The notes below the pieces were generated by a model. The model saw only the letters and a list, made by a program, of their open reading frames with translations. It ran no database searches and had not been told where the DNA came from. Position numbers and translations under genes: made by a program. Below are positions 34,768 to 42,631 of a stretch of DNA of 64,000 nucleotides, one piece after another (position 1 is the first letter of the stretch; the number at the start of each line of letters is the position of its first letter). The DNA is from Herbidospora solisilvae (GTDB lineage: Bacteria > Actinomycetota > Actinomycetes > Streptosporangiales > Streptosporangiaceae), in NCBI RefSeq assembly GCF_009901565.1, contig NZ_WXEW01000007.1:372001-436000 (forward strand), read 5' to 3'.

Positions 34768-35571
34768 TTATGCTCTTCGGGCGAAACGCGCGATTCCGTA
34801 CCTGCCCCGGCGTACGACGGCATAGCCACGGGTCAGCGCGCGCTCCCGGAGGTAGACCAGCGGGAGCGCCCGGCCCTCCACGGCGCGGGCGAACCGGCCC
34901 GGCCCGGTGGTCCGGCTCACCGTCAGGCGGGGAACCGCCAGCATGTCGGGGGCGGGCAGGCCGGCCATGTCGTTGGCGACCGCGCACGCCGCCCAGAATC
35001 CGGCCCGCCGGGCCTCCCGGCGCACCCGCGCGCTGGAGTAGCCGTAGGGATAGGCCATCGTCGTCACCGGGAGCCCGAGTCTGTCCTCCAGGACCGCCTT
35101 GCCGCGCCGGAGTTCCTGCCGCAGTTCGGCGTCGGGCAACTGGTCGAGTTGCGGATGGCTGTGGCTGTGCCCGGCGATCTCGTGGCCCTGCGCGGCCGCC
35201 TCCCGGGCCTGCGACCAGCTCACCATGTGGTCGAGCGGCCGGCCCGCCGCCTCGCCGCCCGCGTCGGCCACCCAGCCCGTGGTCAGGAACAGGGTGGCCG
35301 GGAAGCCGAACCGGTCGAGGATCGGCATCGCCTCGGTGTGGAAGTCGGCGTAGCCGTCGTCGAAGGTGAGCACCACCGGCCGGGCCGGGAGGGTCGCGCC
35401 GGTGCCGTTCACGGCCGCGATCAGGCTCGCGAACGTCATCGGCGTGAACCCGTTGCCGGCCAGGTAGGCGAGCTGCTCGGCGAAGTCGCCCGGCCGCACC
35501 GCGAGCGGCCGGGTCTCGGCGTTGGGCCGGTCGGTGACCGAGTGGTACATCAGGATCGGCACCCGGTTCAT
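34768..35571 (-). CDS. Polysaccharide deacetylase (NodB domain)
   Basis: 267 residues. The NodB core is ILMYHSVTD, PVVLTFDDGYADFHTEAMPI (TFDD metal and base), GHEIAGHSHSHPQLDQL (HxxxH zinc site) and MAYPYGYSSARVRREARRAG. These de-N-acetylases act on chitin-like or cell-wall polysaccharides. No clear signal peptide is present, so it may act on a lipid-linked precursor or be exported otherwise. ATG 35571 overlaps the GT2 stop (ATGA), making it the third gene of a coupled surface-glycan operon. Confidence 0.88.
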   Translation of the reverse strand: MNRVPILMYHSVTDRPNAETRPLAVRPGDFAEQLAYLAGNGFTPMTFASLIAAVNGTGATLPARPVVLTFDDGYADFHTEAMPILDRFGFPATLFLTTGWVADAGGEAAGRPLDHMVSWSQAREAAAQGHEIAGHSHSHPQLDQLPDAELRQELRRGKAVLEDRLGLPVTTMAYPYGYSSARVRREARRAGFWAACAVANDMAGLPAPDMLAVPRLTVSRTTGPGRFARAVEGRALPLVYLRERALTRGYAVVRRGRYGIARFARRA

Positions 35572-36473
35572 CGCCGCGCCCTCCCGACCAGGTAACCCCA
35601 GGTCGTCCAGGCCAGCCCGACGACGATGGCGACGCTCTTCCCCCACCGGAGCGTGACCAGGCCCTTCAGCGCGCCGAGCGGCAGGGTCCTGAACGTGTAC
35701 GACCGCTCGCTCGCCAGCCCGTCGCCGCTGCCCACGCTCCGGGTCACCAGGGCCTTCGACAGGCCCTCGGCGTAGCAGCGGGACCGGAAGTAGCGGAAGG
35801 TCTCCCGCGCGGCCGGGACCCGGTGGCCGATGCCCGCCGACGGCTCGAACAGCAGCACCGAGCCGGGCAGCCGCTGGGTGAGCCGGATGCAGAACTCGGT
35901 CTCCTCGCAGCCCAGCGGTCTGCTCTTGCCGCCCTCGACGCTGCGGCCGATGCCGGTGGAGAACCCGCCGACCGCGCCGATCACCTCGCGCCGGAAGATC
36001 GCGTTGCCGCCCATCACGTTGCGGATCGGCGCCCGGATCTCCGGCATGCCCTTGTAGGTGCAGCCGACCGTCCAGTCGAACTCCACCGGGAACCAGCGGG
36101 GCCGCCGGGTGGCCCACAGCGGGCGGGTGGCCCCGCCCGCGCCGACGACGCCCGGCTGCGCCATCGCCGACTCCAGGCCCTCGATCCAGCCCGGGTCGGC
36201 CACCGCGTCGTCGTCGAGGAACGCGACGTAGTCGCCGGCGGCCGCCTCGGCGCCGGTGTTCTTGCCGCCGGACAGGCCCTTCTCGTGCACGTTCTCCAGC
36301 ACGATCGCGTCGGGGTGGGCGTGCTTGAGCCGCAGGTGGAGGTCGGGGTTGTGGTCGACGACCAGGATGAGCTCGCGCGCCGGGACCGTCTGCGCCCGCA
36401 CCGAGGCGACCGCGGCGGCGATGTCGTCCCAGCGCTCCTCGGTGTACACGCAGATCACGACGGAGGTGTTCAT
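35568..36473 (-). CDS. GT2-family glycosyltransferase
   Basis: 301 residues. The GT-A fold has SVVICVYTEERWDDIAAAVA, the nucleotide-binding FLDDDAVADPGWIEGL (DxD), ATRPLW, and CEETEFCIRLTQRLPG (ED catalytic region). A C-terminal segment, SVAIVVGLAWTTWGYLVG, may associate with the membrane. The overlap with both neighbours by ATGA shows translational coupling. It probably extends a polysaccharide or exported glycolipid; the sugar is unknown. Confidence 0.86.
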   Translation of the reverse strand: MNTSVVICVYTEERWDDIAAAVASVRAQTVPARELILVVDHNPDLHLRLKHAHPDAIVLENVHEKGLSGGKNTGAEAAAGDYVAFLDDDAVADPGWIEGLESAMAQPGVVGAGGATRPLWATRRPRWFPVEFDWTVGCTYKGMPEIRAPIRNVMGGNAIFRREVIGAVGGFSTGIGRSVEGGKSRPLGCEETEFCIRLTQRLPGSVLLFEPSAGIGHRVPAARETFRYFRSRCYAEGLSKALVTRSVGSGDGLASERSYTFRTLPLGALKGLVTLRWGKSVAIVVGLAWTTWGYLVGRARR

Positions 36474-37273
36474 GCCGCGCCCTGGTCGGCCGTGGCCGGC
36501 TGGGGCAGCGGCGCGGGGGCCGCGTTGCGGCGCCGCCACTCCCGCACGATGGTCCGCAGCACCCGCAGCCCGTCGCGGATCGCCCGCAGGTTCGACTCCC
36601 CGTGGATGCGGCAGCGTTCGTGACTGGGCACCTCGTGCACCCGCAGCCCCGCCCTGGCCGCCCGGATGTTCATCAGCGTCTCGACCTCGAAGCCCTCGCA
36701 GTCGAGGTCGAGCGCGGGCAGGTGGCGGGCCCAGAAGGCGTTGTAGCCGTAGCAGAGATCGGTGTAACGGGTGCGGTAGAGCGTGTTGACGATGGTGCGC
36801 AGCACGCTGTTGCCGGCCCGCCGGGTGACCGTGAGGTCGTCGCTGCCGCCGCCGGGGACGTACCGCGACCCCTTGGCGAAGTCGGCGCCGCTGACCAGGG
36901 CGCTGACGAAGTGGATGATCTCCCGGCCGTCGGTCGAGCCGTCGGCGTCGATCATCACGATGATGTCGCCGGTGCAGGCCGCGAACCCGGCGGCCAGGGC
37001 GTCGCCCTTGCCGCGCCCGGTCTGGTGGACGATGCGCAGGCCCGGCCGCAGCCGCCGGGCCACCTCGACGGTGTCGTCGGTCGAATGGCCGTCGACCAGC
37101 ACGACCTCGTGCACCCAGGTGGGCAGTGTGGCGAACACGTGGGGCAGGTTCTCGGCCTCGTTCATCGCCGGCACGACGACGCTGACGGTCGGCGAGACGG
37201 CGAGGTGAGGGCCGAGGGGGGTGTAGCGCTCGACGTGCGGAAGCGGCCGCAAGCCGGTGATCTCGGGACTCAT
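36470..37273 (-). CDS. GT2-family glycosyltransferase, dolichol-phosphate-mannose-synthase-like
   Basis: 267 residues. The pattern matches polyprenyl-phosphate glycosyltransferases: SVVVPAMNEAENLPHVFATL, EVVLVDGHSTDDTVEVARRL, GKGDALAAGFAACTGDIIVM, IDADGSTDGREI (DxD), and FEVETLMNIRAARAGLRVHE near the C terminus. No C-terminal membrane helices are present, so it is the soluble, single-domain type. It is first of three coupled genes (with the GT2 and NodB). It may make a lipid-linked sugar used by the next enzyme. Confidence 0.86.
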   Translation of the reverse strand: MSPEITGLRPLPHVERYTPLGPHLAVSPTVSVVVPAMNEAENLPHVFATLPTWVHEVVLVDGHSTDDTVEVARRLRPGLRIVHQTGRGKGDALAAGFAACTGDIIVMIDADGSTDGREIIHFVSALVSGADFAKGSRYVPGGGSDDLTVTRRAGNSVLRTIVNTLYRTRYTDLCYGYNAFWARHLPALDLDCEGFEVETLMNIRAARAGLRVHEVPSHERCRIHGESNLRAIRDGLRVLRTIVREWRRRNAAPAPLPQPATADQGAA

Positions 37274-37394
37274 GGTGACGGAGATGTCCTTCCGGGCGGT
37301 CTGTCATGAGCGGAGACTGCCAGCGGACCGGCGCGACTGGACGAGATGGGGCACGGGCTCGTCCCGGTCGTGGGGCAGAGGGTGTGTGGGGTCG

Positions 37395-37760
37395 TCACCC
37401 GGAGTTCTGGGCGGGGGTGACGCGAGTGCGGGGGCGGTGAAGCTGGCGCAGGATCACCAGAAACGCGCTCACGACCGCGACGGTGGCCACGCCGGCACGC
37501 GGTGACCAGGCGTCGAAGAGGAGCATCGCCTCGGCGAGAAGAACGTTGACAGCCAGACTGGCCGCCAGTCCCACGGTTAGAGCCGATAGGGGGTCACGAT
37601 CACGCAACAACCCGGCGATGGCCACGCCGGGCGCCAGGAGGAGGAACACCGGCGTCAAGATCAGCCTGGCGGGCGTCTGCACGTCGGCCAGCGCCAGCAC
37701 GGCTCCCGCCGCGCACAACGCGCCGACCACACCGATCAGGACGGTCTTACTGGTCCCCAT
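37395..37760 (-). CDS. Small integral membrane protein of unknown function
   Basis: 121 residues with about four hydrophobic helices (VLIGVVGALCAAGAVLALA, LILTPVFLLLAPGVAIAGLL, LTVGLAASLAVNVLLAEAML, AGVATVAVVSAFLVILRQL) and a basic cytoplasmic tail. It resembles the DUF1616-type small membrane proteins near polysaccharide loci in actinomycetes, but the match is by look only. The gene is 121 bases upstream of the glycosyltransferase operon on the same strand, so co-function in surface glycan assembly is possible. Confidence 0.7.
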   Translation of the reverse strand: MGTSKTVLIGVVGALCAAGAVLALADVQTPARLILTPVFLLLAPGVAIAGLLRDRDPLSALTVGLAASLAVNVLLAEAMLLFDAWSPRAGVATVAVVSAFLVILRQLHRPRTRVTPAQNSG

Positions 37761-37893
37761 GTCACTCTCCCGGCTGGTGGAGGCACTTCATAGGATCAAC
37801 CGGGGGCACGCGCGTCAATGGCGACGCTCTTCCGCGGCGCCCGGTTCACAAAGGACCAGGACTCTATCGGTAACGACTCGGCAACCGCCGGTG

Positions 37894-39555
37894 TTATGCC
37901 TGAGGTTGCTGGGGCCCCTCCGACACCTGGGTCGCCGGGGTCTCGCTGGGCGCGGAGGTCGGCTCGTCGGTCTTCGGGGGCGTCGGGGTCGGCCGGGGCG
38001 GGTTGGTCGGGTCGGGCACCCCGCCGCCGGGCGGGGAGTAGCCGTCGCCGCGCCAGCTGATCCGGCACGACGGGTTCCCGCCGGGCGAGGTGATCGAGAT
38101 CGTGGTGCCGCCGGCCGACTTCGGGTCGACGATCGAGATCGTCATGCGCCCGCTCGCGCCCTTCTTCAGCACGCCCCGCGCCGGGGCGATCGAGACGTTG
38201 TCGCCGGCGCGGGCGCTCCACGCGATTGGAGCGTTCCTGGCGGTGAGGTAGAGCACTCCGCCGGTGGCCTCGCCGAGGTCGCCGGGGCAGGTCATCGACA
38301 GGGCGGCCCTGGCGGCGGCCGGGCGCTTGGTGGGCGCGGGGGTCTTCACCGGCTTCCGGCTCGGCTTCGGCCGCGCCGGCGGCTGCCCCGCCGCCGTGGG
38401 GACCGGCCCGGGAGCCTGCGTGGACGACGTCTCCTCGGCCTCCACGGGCGTGGGGCTCTCCTCCTCCACGGACGGCGGCGGCGGGGTCTCCTCCTCGGTG
38501 ACCTCGTACTGCGGGGCCTGGACGGTGTCATCCGTGGGCTGCGGCATCGCCTCGATTCGGGTGGGCGCGCCCGCGCCGGCGCCGTTCAGCCAGAACACCC
38601 CGCCCCCCGCGATCAGGGCGACGCCGAGAGCGGCCACGGCGGGCGTCGCGCGCCGGGACTTCTTCTTCCCCGCCGCCCGCCGTGACACGCCCCCCGCCCG
38701 GCGGCCCCGCTTCACTCGGGGCCGCCGCTCGACCGGCACGGGGAATCCGTTCCGGTCGAAGTGATCCCCGTCCCGCACGATGAGGATCTTCGTTTCGTCT
38801 CGTTCCGGGTGGGCGCAGGCGTCCACGACCCGGCGTCGCAGCGACAGCGGCGGGAACGCCACCGGCACCATCTCCAGCAGCTTCGGCGCCGAGACGTGCC
38901 GCTGCCTGCCCTCGGCGCAGACCTCGCAGCCCGCGATGTGGCGGCTCAGCCGCCGGCGCAGCAGCGTGCTCAGCGGGCCGTCCCAGGAGTCGACCATCGC
39001 CGACAGGTCGGGGCAGTGGGCCCGGCCGGTCCGCGCCAGCACCACGGCGGCGGCCGAGTTCTCCAGGTGGTCGCGGGCCCGCTCCAGCCGCGTCGCCGCC
39101 TGGCGGGAGGTCAGCCCCAGCACGGCGCCCGCCTCGGCCGGGGTCAGGTCATGGCGCAGGGAGAGCTCCAGCACCTCCCGCTCGGGCCCGCTCAGCTCGC
39201 CCAGCGCCTCGTGGACCAGCATGGTCATCTCGGGGTCGGGGCTGTCGGCGAGGTCGATCGGCGTCGTCGCGGTGCCGGGCGTCCGCGACGCGCACTGGAA
39301 GCGCACCAGGGCGTAGAGCCAGGCGCGCAACCGCTGCGCCTCCGCCAGCCGGCCCACCGAGGCGACCGCGAGCACGAGCGCGTCGTGCACGGCGCTCGCC
39401 GCCAGGTCGAGGTCGCGCAGCCGGGCGAACGCGTAGTCGTTCAGCCGGTCGGCGTACGCGTCGTACAGGCTGGCTGGTGCGTGCGCGTCGTCGCGTCTGA
39501 GCGCGTCGAGCAGACGGTTGTCGTCGGCTCGCCCGACAGTCGGCCATCCGGGCAA
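37894..39555 (-). CDS. ECF sigma-factor-like protein fused to anti-sigma zinc motif, TM helix and extracellular domain
   Basis: 553 residues. The start is probably TTG 39555, with GGAGGA five to six bases upstream. Residues 10-170 carry sigma regions 2 and 4 (SLYDAYADRLNDYAFARLRD, LSLRHDLTPAEAGAVLGLTS). Then a zinc-type HxxxCxxC (HIAGCEVC) of anti-sigma factors follows, a basic stretch and one helix (AVAALGVALIAGGGVFWL). A Pro/Thr-rich spacer leads to an extracellular beta domain of about 100 residues with two cysteines (MTCPGDLG, SCRISWRGDG). Sigma and anti-sigma in one polypeptide implies release by proteolysis or membrane-tethered action; this is inference. Confidence 0.8.
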   Translation of the reverse strand: MPGWPTVGRADDNRLLDALRRDDAHAPASLYDAYADRLNDYAFARLRDLDLAASAVHDALVLAVASVGRLAEAQRLRAWLYALVRFQCASRTPGTATTPIDLADSPDPEMTMLVHEALGELSGPEREVLELSLRHDLTPAEAGAVLGLTSRQAATRLERARDHLENSAAAVVLARTGRAHCPDLSAMVDSWDGPLSTLLRRRLSRHIAGCEVCAEGRQRHVSAPKLLEMVPVAFPPLSLRRRVVDACAHPERDETKILIVRDGDHFDRNGFPVPVERRPRVKRGRRAGGVSRRAAGKKKSRRATPAVAALGVALIAGGGVFWLNGAGAGAPTRIEAMPQPTDDTVQAPQYEVTEEETPPPPSVEEESPTPVEAEETSSTQAPGPVPTAAGQPPARPKPSRKPVKTPAPTKRPAAARAALSMTCPGDLGEATGGVLYLTARNAPIAWSARAGDNVSIAPARGVLKKGASGRMTISIVDPKSAGGTTISITSPGGNPSCRISWRGDGYSPPGGGVPDPTNPPRPTPTPPKTDEPTSAPSETPATQVSEGPQQPQA

Positions 39556-39632
39556 CGGATTCCTCCCCGAGAACAGGACCTCCCGGTCCCCACACGAGAA
39601 GGACGCCCCCTTCCGGCGCCGCGTTTACTGTC

Positions 39633-39666
39633 TTCCAGGCCATGCTCAAGTGGCATGACCTGGGAA
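39633..39666. repeat. Long inverted repeat between VWA and sigma-like genes
   Basis: TTCCAGGcCATGC and GCATGaCCTGG(g)AA flank a 7-base centre, with one internal mismatch. It sits in the 140-base gap after the VWA-protein stop and before the TTG start of the sigma-like gene, both leftward. There is no T-tract, so it is more likely an operator or processing hairpin than a terminator. Confidence 0.4.
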
Positions 39667-39695
39667 AACAGCGACAGTTGTGACTGGCGTGAAGA

Positions 39696-41474
39696 TTATT
39701 TCGCGCTGGGGCAGTTGGGCGCGCACAGCCGGCGGGCGATGCCCTGCAGGAAGATGTTCCTGATCTCCAGCACCGTCTCCGGGAAGTACGCCTGGCCGCC
39801 GGTGGCCTTCGCGATGTTCTCCATCTGGGTCCGGTTCGCGTCACCCTCGGTGTTGAACGAGATGATCAGGATCGAGACCGGCTTGGCCGGGTCGAACGAG
39901 GCTTTGAGGCGCTTGAGGATGCCCGCGTTGGTGATGCCGCCGCTCGGGTCGTCGTTGCCGACGCCGTCGGTGAACAGCAGGATCGTGTTGATCTTGTCGG
40001 CCTCGTACTCGTCGGTCATCTTCTGGTACGCCGCCCAGAGCGAGTCGTTGAGGCCGGTGTTCCCCGTGGGGATCGCCTTGATCTGGGTCATCTGCCGGGC
40101 GATGACCTCGCGCCGGGTCACCCCGTCGATCTGCTGGGCGAGCGGCCCGACCGGGACCGTCTCCTTCCAGTCGACCTTGGCGCCGTTGAGGTTGTCGGAG
40201 AAGATCCAGGTCCCGATCTCGGTCTTGTCCGGGAACAGCTTCAGGCCCTCGGTGCTGACCTGCGAGATCGCCTGCATGCGGGTGATGCCGGAGGAGTCGG
40301 CGGGCAGCGCCATCGTGCCCGAGACGTCCAGGAGCGAAAGCAACTTGGTGCCCAGGCCGACGCGCTTCCACGACTGCGCGAGCGTGACGACGGTCTTGGC
40401 GTCGGGGATCGGCAGGGCCGTCGGGGCCTCGGCGCGCATCCCGGTCTCGGGCGTCAGGACGGTGCCCTGGCCCTCGGGGGTGCGGAAGCCGTGGTTCTGG
40501 ATGGTCTTGCGGGAGGCGGTCGAGGCCAGTTCGGTGGTGAACAACTTGGCGGCCTGGGCGCTCTCCGGGTCCTTCGCCGTGGTGATGATCGGGTAGTCGA
40601 GGTTGACGGTGCCCTCGGCCGGATAGAGCGCCACGGCCGCGTTCTTGTTGTCCTTGTTGAACGCCCACACCGACTGCTCGGAGGTCACCCCGATCGGCAC
40701 CCGGCTGGCGGTCTTCGACAGGGTCGCGAACAGGTTGTCGGGCGAGGTCACCTTCGACTCCGACAGTTGCCGCAGCACGCCGACCAGCAGCTCCTCGGAG
40801 CCCTCGTCGCCGCTCTGCCGCAGGATCCCGGCCCCGGCCAGCAGCGCGCCGAGCCCGGCGGCGTTCTTGGCGGGGTCGAGCACGACCACGCGGACCTTGC
40901 TGGCGAGCCCGTCGGGGTTGGCGGCGTTGGCGGCCGACATCATGCCGGTCCAACTGGGCTCCAGCGACTCGGCCAGCTTCGCGGCGGCCGCCTTCGGCGC
41001 GGCCAGCACGATCGGCGAACTGGCCAGGTTGGCGCTCACCTTGGGCGCCGACTTGGCCGGCATCTGCGACAACCACAACGAGGAGTCGGGGATCCAGAGG
41101 TCCGGCGCGGAGCTCGCGCCGCCGGTCCCGGCCAGCGCGGCGGCGACCCCGTCGGAGTCGGCCCCCTTCACGGCCACGTCGACGCAGCTGCCGTCGACCG
41201 TCTTCTCGGCCTTCACGAACCGGTCGGCGATCTCGCTCACGGCCGGTTCGATGTCCTTGGCGACGGCCACGAACAGGGACACCTTCTCGCCGGAGCACCC
41301 GGCCGTGTCCTTGTTCACCACGACGTACGCGGCCACGCCCAGCAGTACCGCCAGGGCCACGGCCCCCGCCAGCGGGACGAGCACCTTGCCCGGCCCGGCC
41401 GACTTGCGCCGGGAGGGGGGCTGCTCGTACGCGGGGTAGCCGCCCTCGATCTCGTCAGTGCGGTGACGTCCCAC
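39696..41474 (-). CDS. Membrane protein with substrate-binding-protein and von Willebrand factor A domains
   Basis: 592 residues from GTG 41474 (GAGG five bases upstream). A cytoplasmic basic N terminus leads to one helix (VLVPLAGAVALAVLLGVAAYVVV). Next comes an extracellular type II solute-binding fold (SLFVAVAKDIEPAVSEIADR, APDLWIPDSSLWLSQM, VSANLASSPIVLAAPK). A VWA domain follows with a MIDAS-like LLDVSGTM, the Thr loop TGNTGLNDSLWAAY and LLFTDGVGNDDPSGG. Such fusions occur in actinomycetes and may bind metals or peptides at the cell surface; the ligand is unknown. Cysteines at the C terminus (LCAPNC) may form a disulfide. Confidence 0.85.
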   Translation of the reverse strand: MGRHRTDEIEGGYPAYEQPPSRRKSAGPGKVLVPLAGAVALAVLLGVAAYVVVNKDTAGCSGEKVSLFVAVAKDIEPAVSEIADRFVKAEKTVDGSCVDVAVKGADSDGVAAALAGTGGASSAPDLWIPDSSLWLSQMPAKSAPKVSANLASSPIVLAAPKAAAAKLAESLEPSWTGMMSAANAANPDGLASKVRVVVLDPAKNAAGLGALLAGAGILRQSGDEGSEELLVGVLRQLSESKVTSPDNLFATLSKTASRVPIGVTSEQSVWAFNKDNKNAAVALYPAEGTVNLDYPIITTAKDPESAQAAKLFTTELASTASRKTIQNHGFRTPEGQGTVLTPETGMRAEAPTALPIPDAKTVVTLAQSWKRVGLGTKLLSLLDVSGTMALPADSSGITRMQAISQVSTEGLKLFPDKTEIGTWIFSDNLNGAKVDWKETVPVGPLAQQIDGVTRREVIARQMTQIKAIPTGNTGLNDSLWAAYQKMTDEYEADKINTILLFTDGVGNDDPSGGITNAGILKRLKASFDPAKPVSILIISFNTEGDANRTQMENIAKATGGQAYFPETVLEIRNIFLQGIARRLCAPNCPSAK

Positions 41475-41526
41475 GATGGCCTCTTCGTCAGTCGTTGCTC
41501 TCCCTGCCAGGCATATAGGGAGATTC

Positions 41527-41543
41527 TCCGTAATGCTTACGGA
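41527..41543. promoter_or_regulatory. Palindrome upstream of VWA-protein gene
   Basis: TCCGTAA-TGC-TTACGGA has perfect 7-base arms, 53 bases upstream of the leftward GTG start. It is a good candidate operator, or an RNA hairpin in the 5' leader. Confidence 0.5.
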
Positions 41544-41602
41544 ACCATAGTGGCAACCCTGAGACCGGCAAAACGGTCCTTTTACTGCGATGATGGGCAT
41601 CG

Positions 41603-41639
41603 CGATACATCTTGACATCGGCATCTCGCGATGTATCGT
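41603..41639 (+). promoter_or_regulatory. Promoter with overlapping inverted repeat (PadR/GntR-like operator)
   Basis: CGATACATC (41603-41611) and GATGTATCG (41630-41638) are perfect 9-base arms. Between and overlapping them are TTGACA (41612-41617) and, after 16 bases, TATCGT (41634-41639). A repressor binding the arms would cover both promoter elements. It drives the + strand frame starting at 41678. Confidence 0.65.
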
Positions 41640-41677
41640 GTTCGTTAAATCAGGCGATTCTGCACCCGGGGGCTGGG

Positions 41678-42175
41678 ATGCGCGACGGAGATCTCCTCCT
41701 GCTGGAGTTCAACCGCCCCGGCCTGCCGCCCTCGGCCAGAGAGGCGATGCGGGCCCTGCCGGGGCTGCGCGCCGTCCATCTGACGGGCCGCCACGGACGG
41801 GTCTGGACGGTCCCGGGCGGCGCCTCCGAGGTGATCGAGGCCCTCCGCGGCGCCGGGATGGACGTCGCGGTGTTGTCGCTTCAGTGGTCGCAGACGTGCC
41901 CGCGCCAGGCCCTGCCGCCCTCGAAGACCGCGATCCCCGCGAGCGAGAGCGCCACCAGCGGGTCGGCCCACCACCAGCCGATCGAGCCCGCCGCGAACCC
42001 GGCGAGCACCCCGGCCGCGGTCAGCCCGCAGAGCACGTTCTGGGTGCCCTCCCCGGTCGTCGCCGCCGAGGCCAGGCGGGCCCCGACCCGCCGTTTGGCC
42101 CACCCGAGGACCGGCATGCTGACCAGGCTGATCGTGGTGACCAGAACACCGAGCACGGTGGGCGCGGCCCGCTGA
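41678..42175 (+). CDS. Small hypothetical ORF behind a strong promoter; C-terminal half antisense to cation-transport gene
   Basis: ATG 41678 follows a GGGGG stretch and the promoter at 41612-41639. The first 68 residues (MRDGDLLLLEFNRPGLPPSA, VIEALRGAGMDVAVLSLQW) have normal codon bias and look like a real small domain. The frame stays open to 42175, overlapping the convergent gene at 41881-42519 by 295 bases, where both strands share third-codon positions. The true C terminus is therefore doubtful. It may be a gene truncated against its neighbour, or a genuine overlapping pair. Function is unknown. Confidence 0.4.
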   Translation: MRDGDLLLLEFNRPGLPPSAREAMRALPGLRAVHLTGRHGRVWTVPGGASEVIEALRGAGMDVAVLSLQWSQTCPRQALPPSKTAIPASESATSGSAHHQPIEPAANPASTPAAVSPQSTFWVPSPVVAAEARRAPTRRLAHPRTGMLTRLIVVTRTPSTVGAAR

Positions 42176-42519
42176 CCGTGCTCCAGGTCGTGCAGCACGT
42201 GCAGCACCAGATAGGGCGCCAGCAGCCAGAAGCTCACCGCGACCGCGCGGGTCGCGTGTGACTCGGCGACCGGCGACACCAGACGGGCGCCGGTGAAGCG
42301 CCACAGGACGATGAGGCTGGCCAGCGCCTCGACCAGGGCCGCCAGGCCCCAGCCGAGCAGCGCGACCGAGTCGGCGGCCCAGCCGGCGTACACGCCCACC
42401 AGGGATTCGGCGCCGAGCCAGCCGAGGGTCGCCACCGACAGCAGGCGCGCGCGGCGGGCGTCCCTCAGCCAGCTCTCGGCCGAAACGGCCGGGCGCGTGA
42501 GCGTCCGCTGGTCAGGCAC
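41881..42519 (-). CDS. Cation-diffusion-facilitator-like membrane protein
   Basis: 212 residues from GTG 42519, with GGGGG about six bases upstream. There are about five to six helices, including AESLVGVYAGWAADSVALLG with an Asp (SVALLG is a CDF trademark), ALVEALASLIVLWRFTG and AGFAAGSIGWWWADPLVALS with Asp. These resemble the membrane Asp positions that bind zinc in CDF proteins. The C-terminal cytoplasmic metal domain is short, ending RGHVCDH. Substrate could be Zn or another divalent cation. It is smaller than classical CDF proteins (about 300). Confidence 0.75.
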   Translation of the reverse strand: MPDQRTLTRPAVSAESWLRDARRARLLSVATLGWLGAESLVGVYAGWAADSVALLGWGLAALVEALASLIVLWRFTGARLVSPVAESHATRAVAVSFWLLAPYLVLHVLHDLEHGQRAAPTVLGVLVTTISLVSMPVLGWAKRRVGARLASAATTGEGTQNVLCGLTAAGVLAGFAAGSIGWWWADPLVALSLAGIAVFEGGRAWRGHVCDH

Positions 42520-42631
42520 CTTGACCCCCGATCGCCCTCGCACCGCCGGATACAGCGCTGAGTACTTTATCGGCCACGTTCCGTCACACCGGTTTGCCGT
42601 TGCCAAGGGGTGGCAAGGGTAGGCTTGCGTG

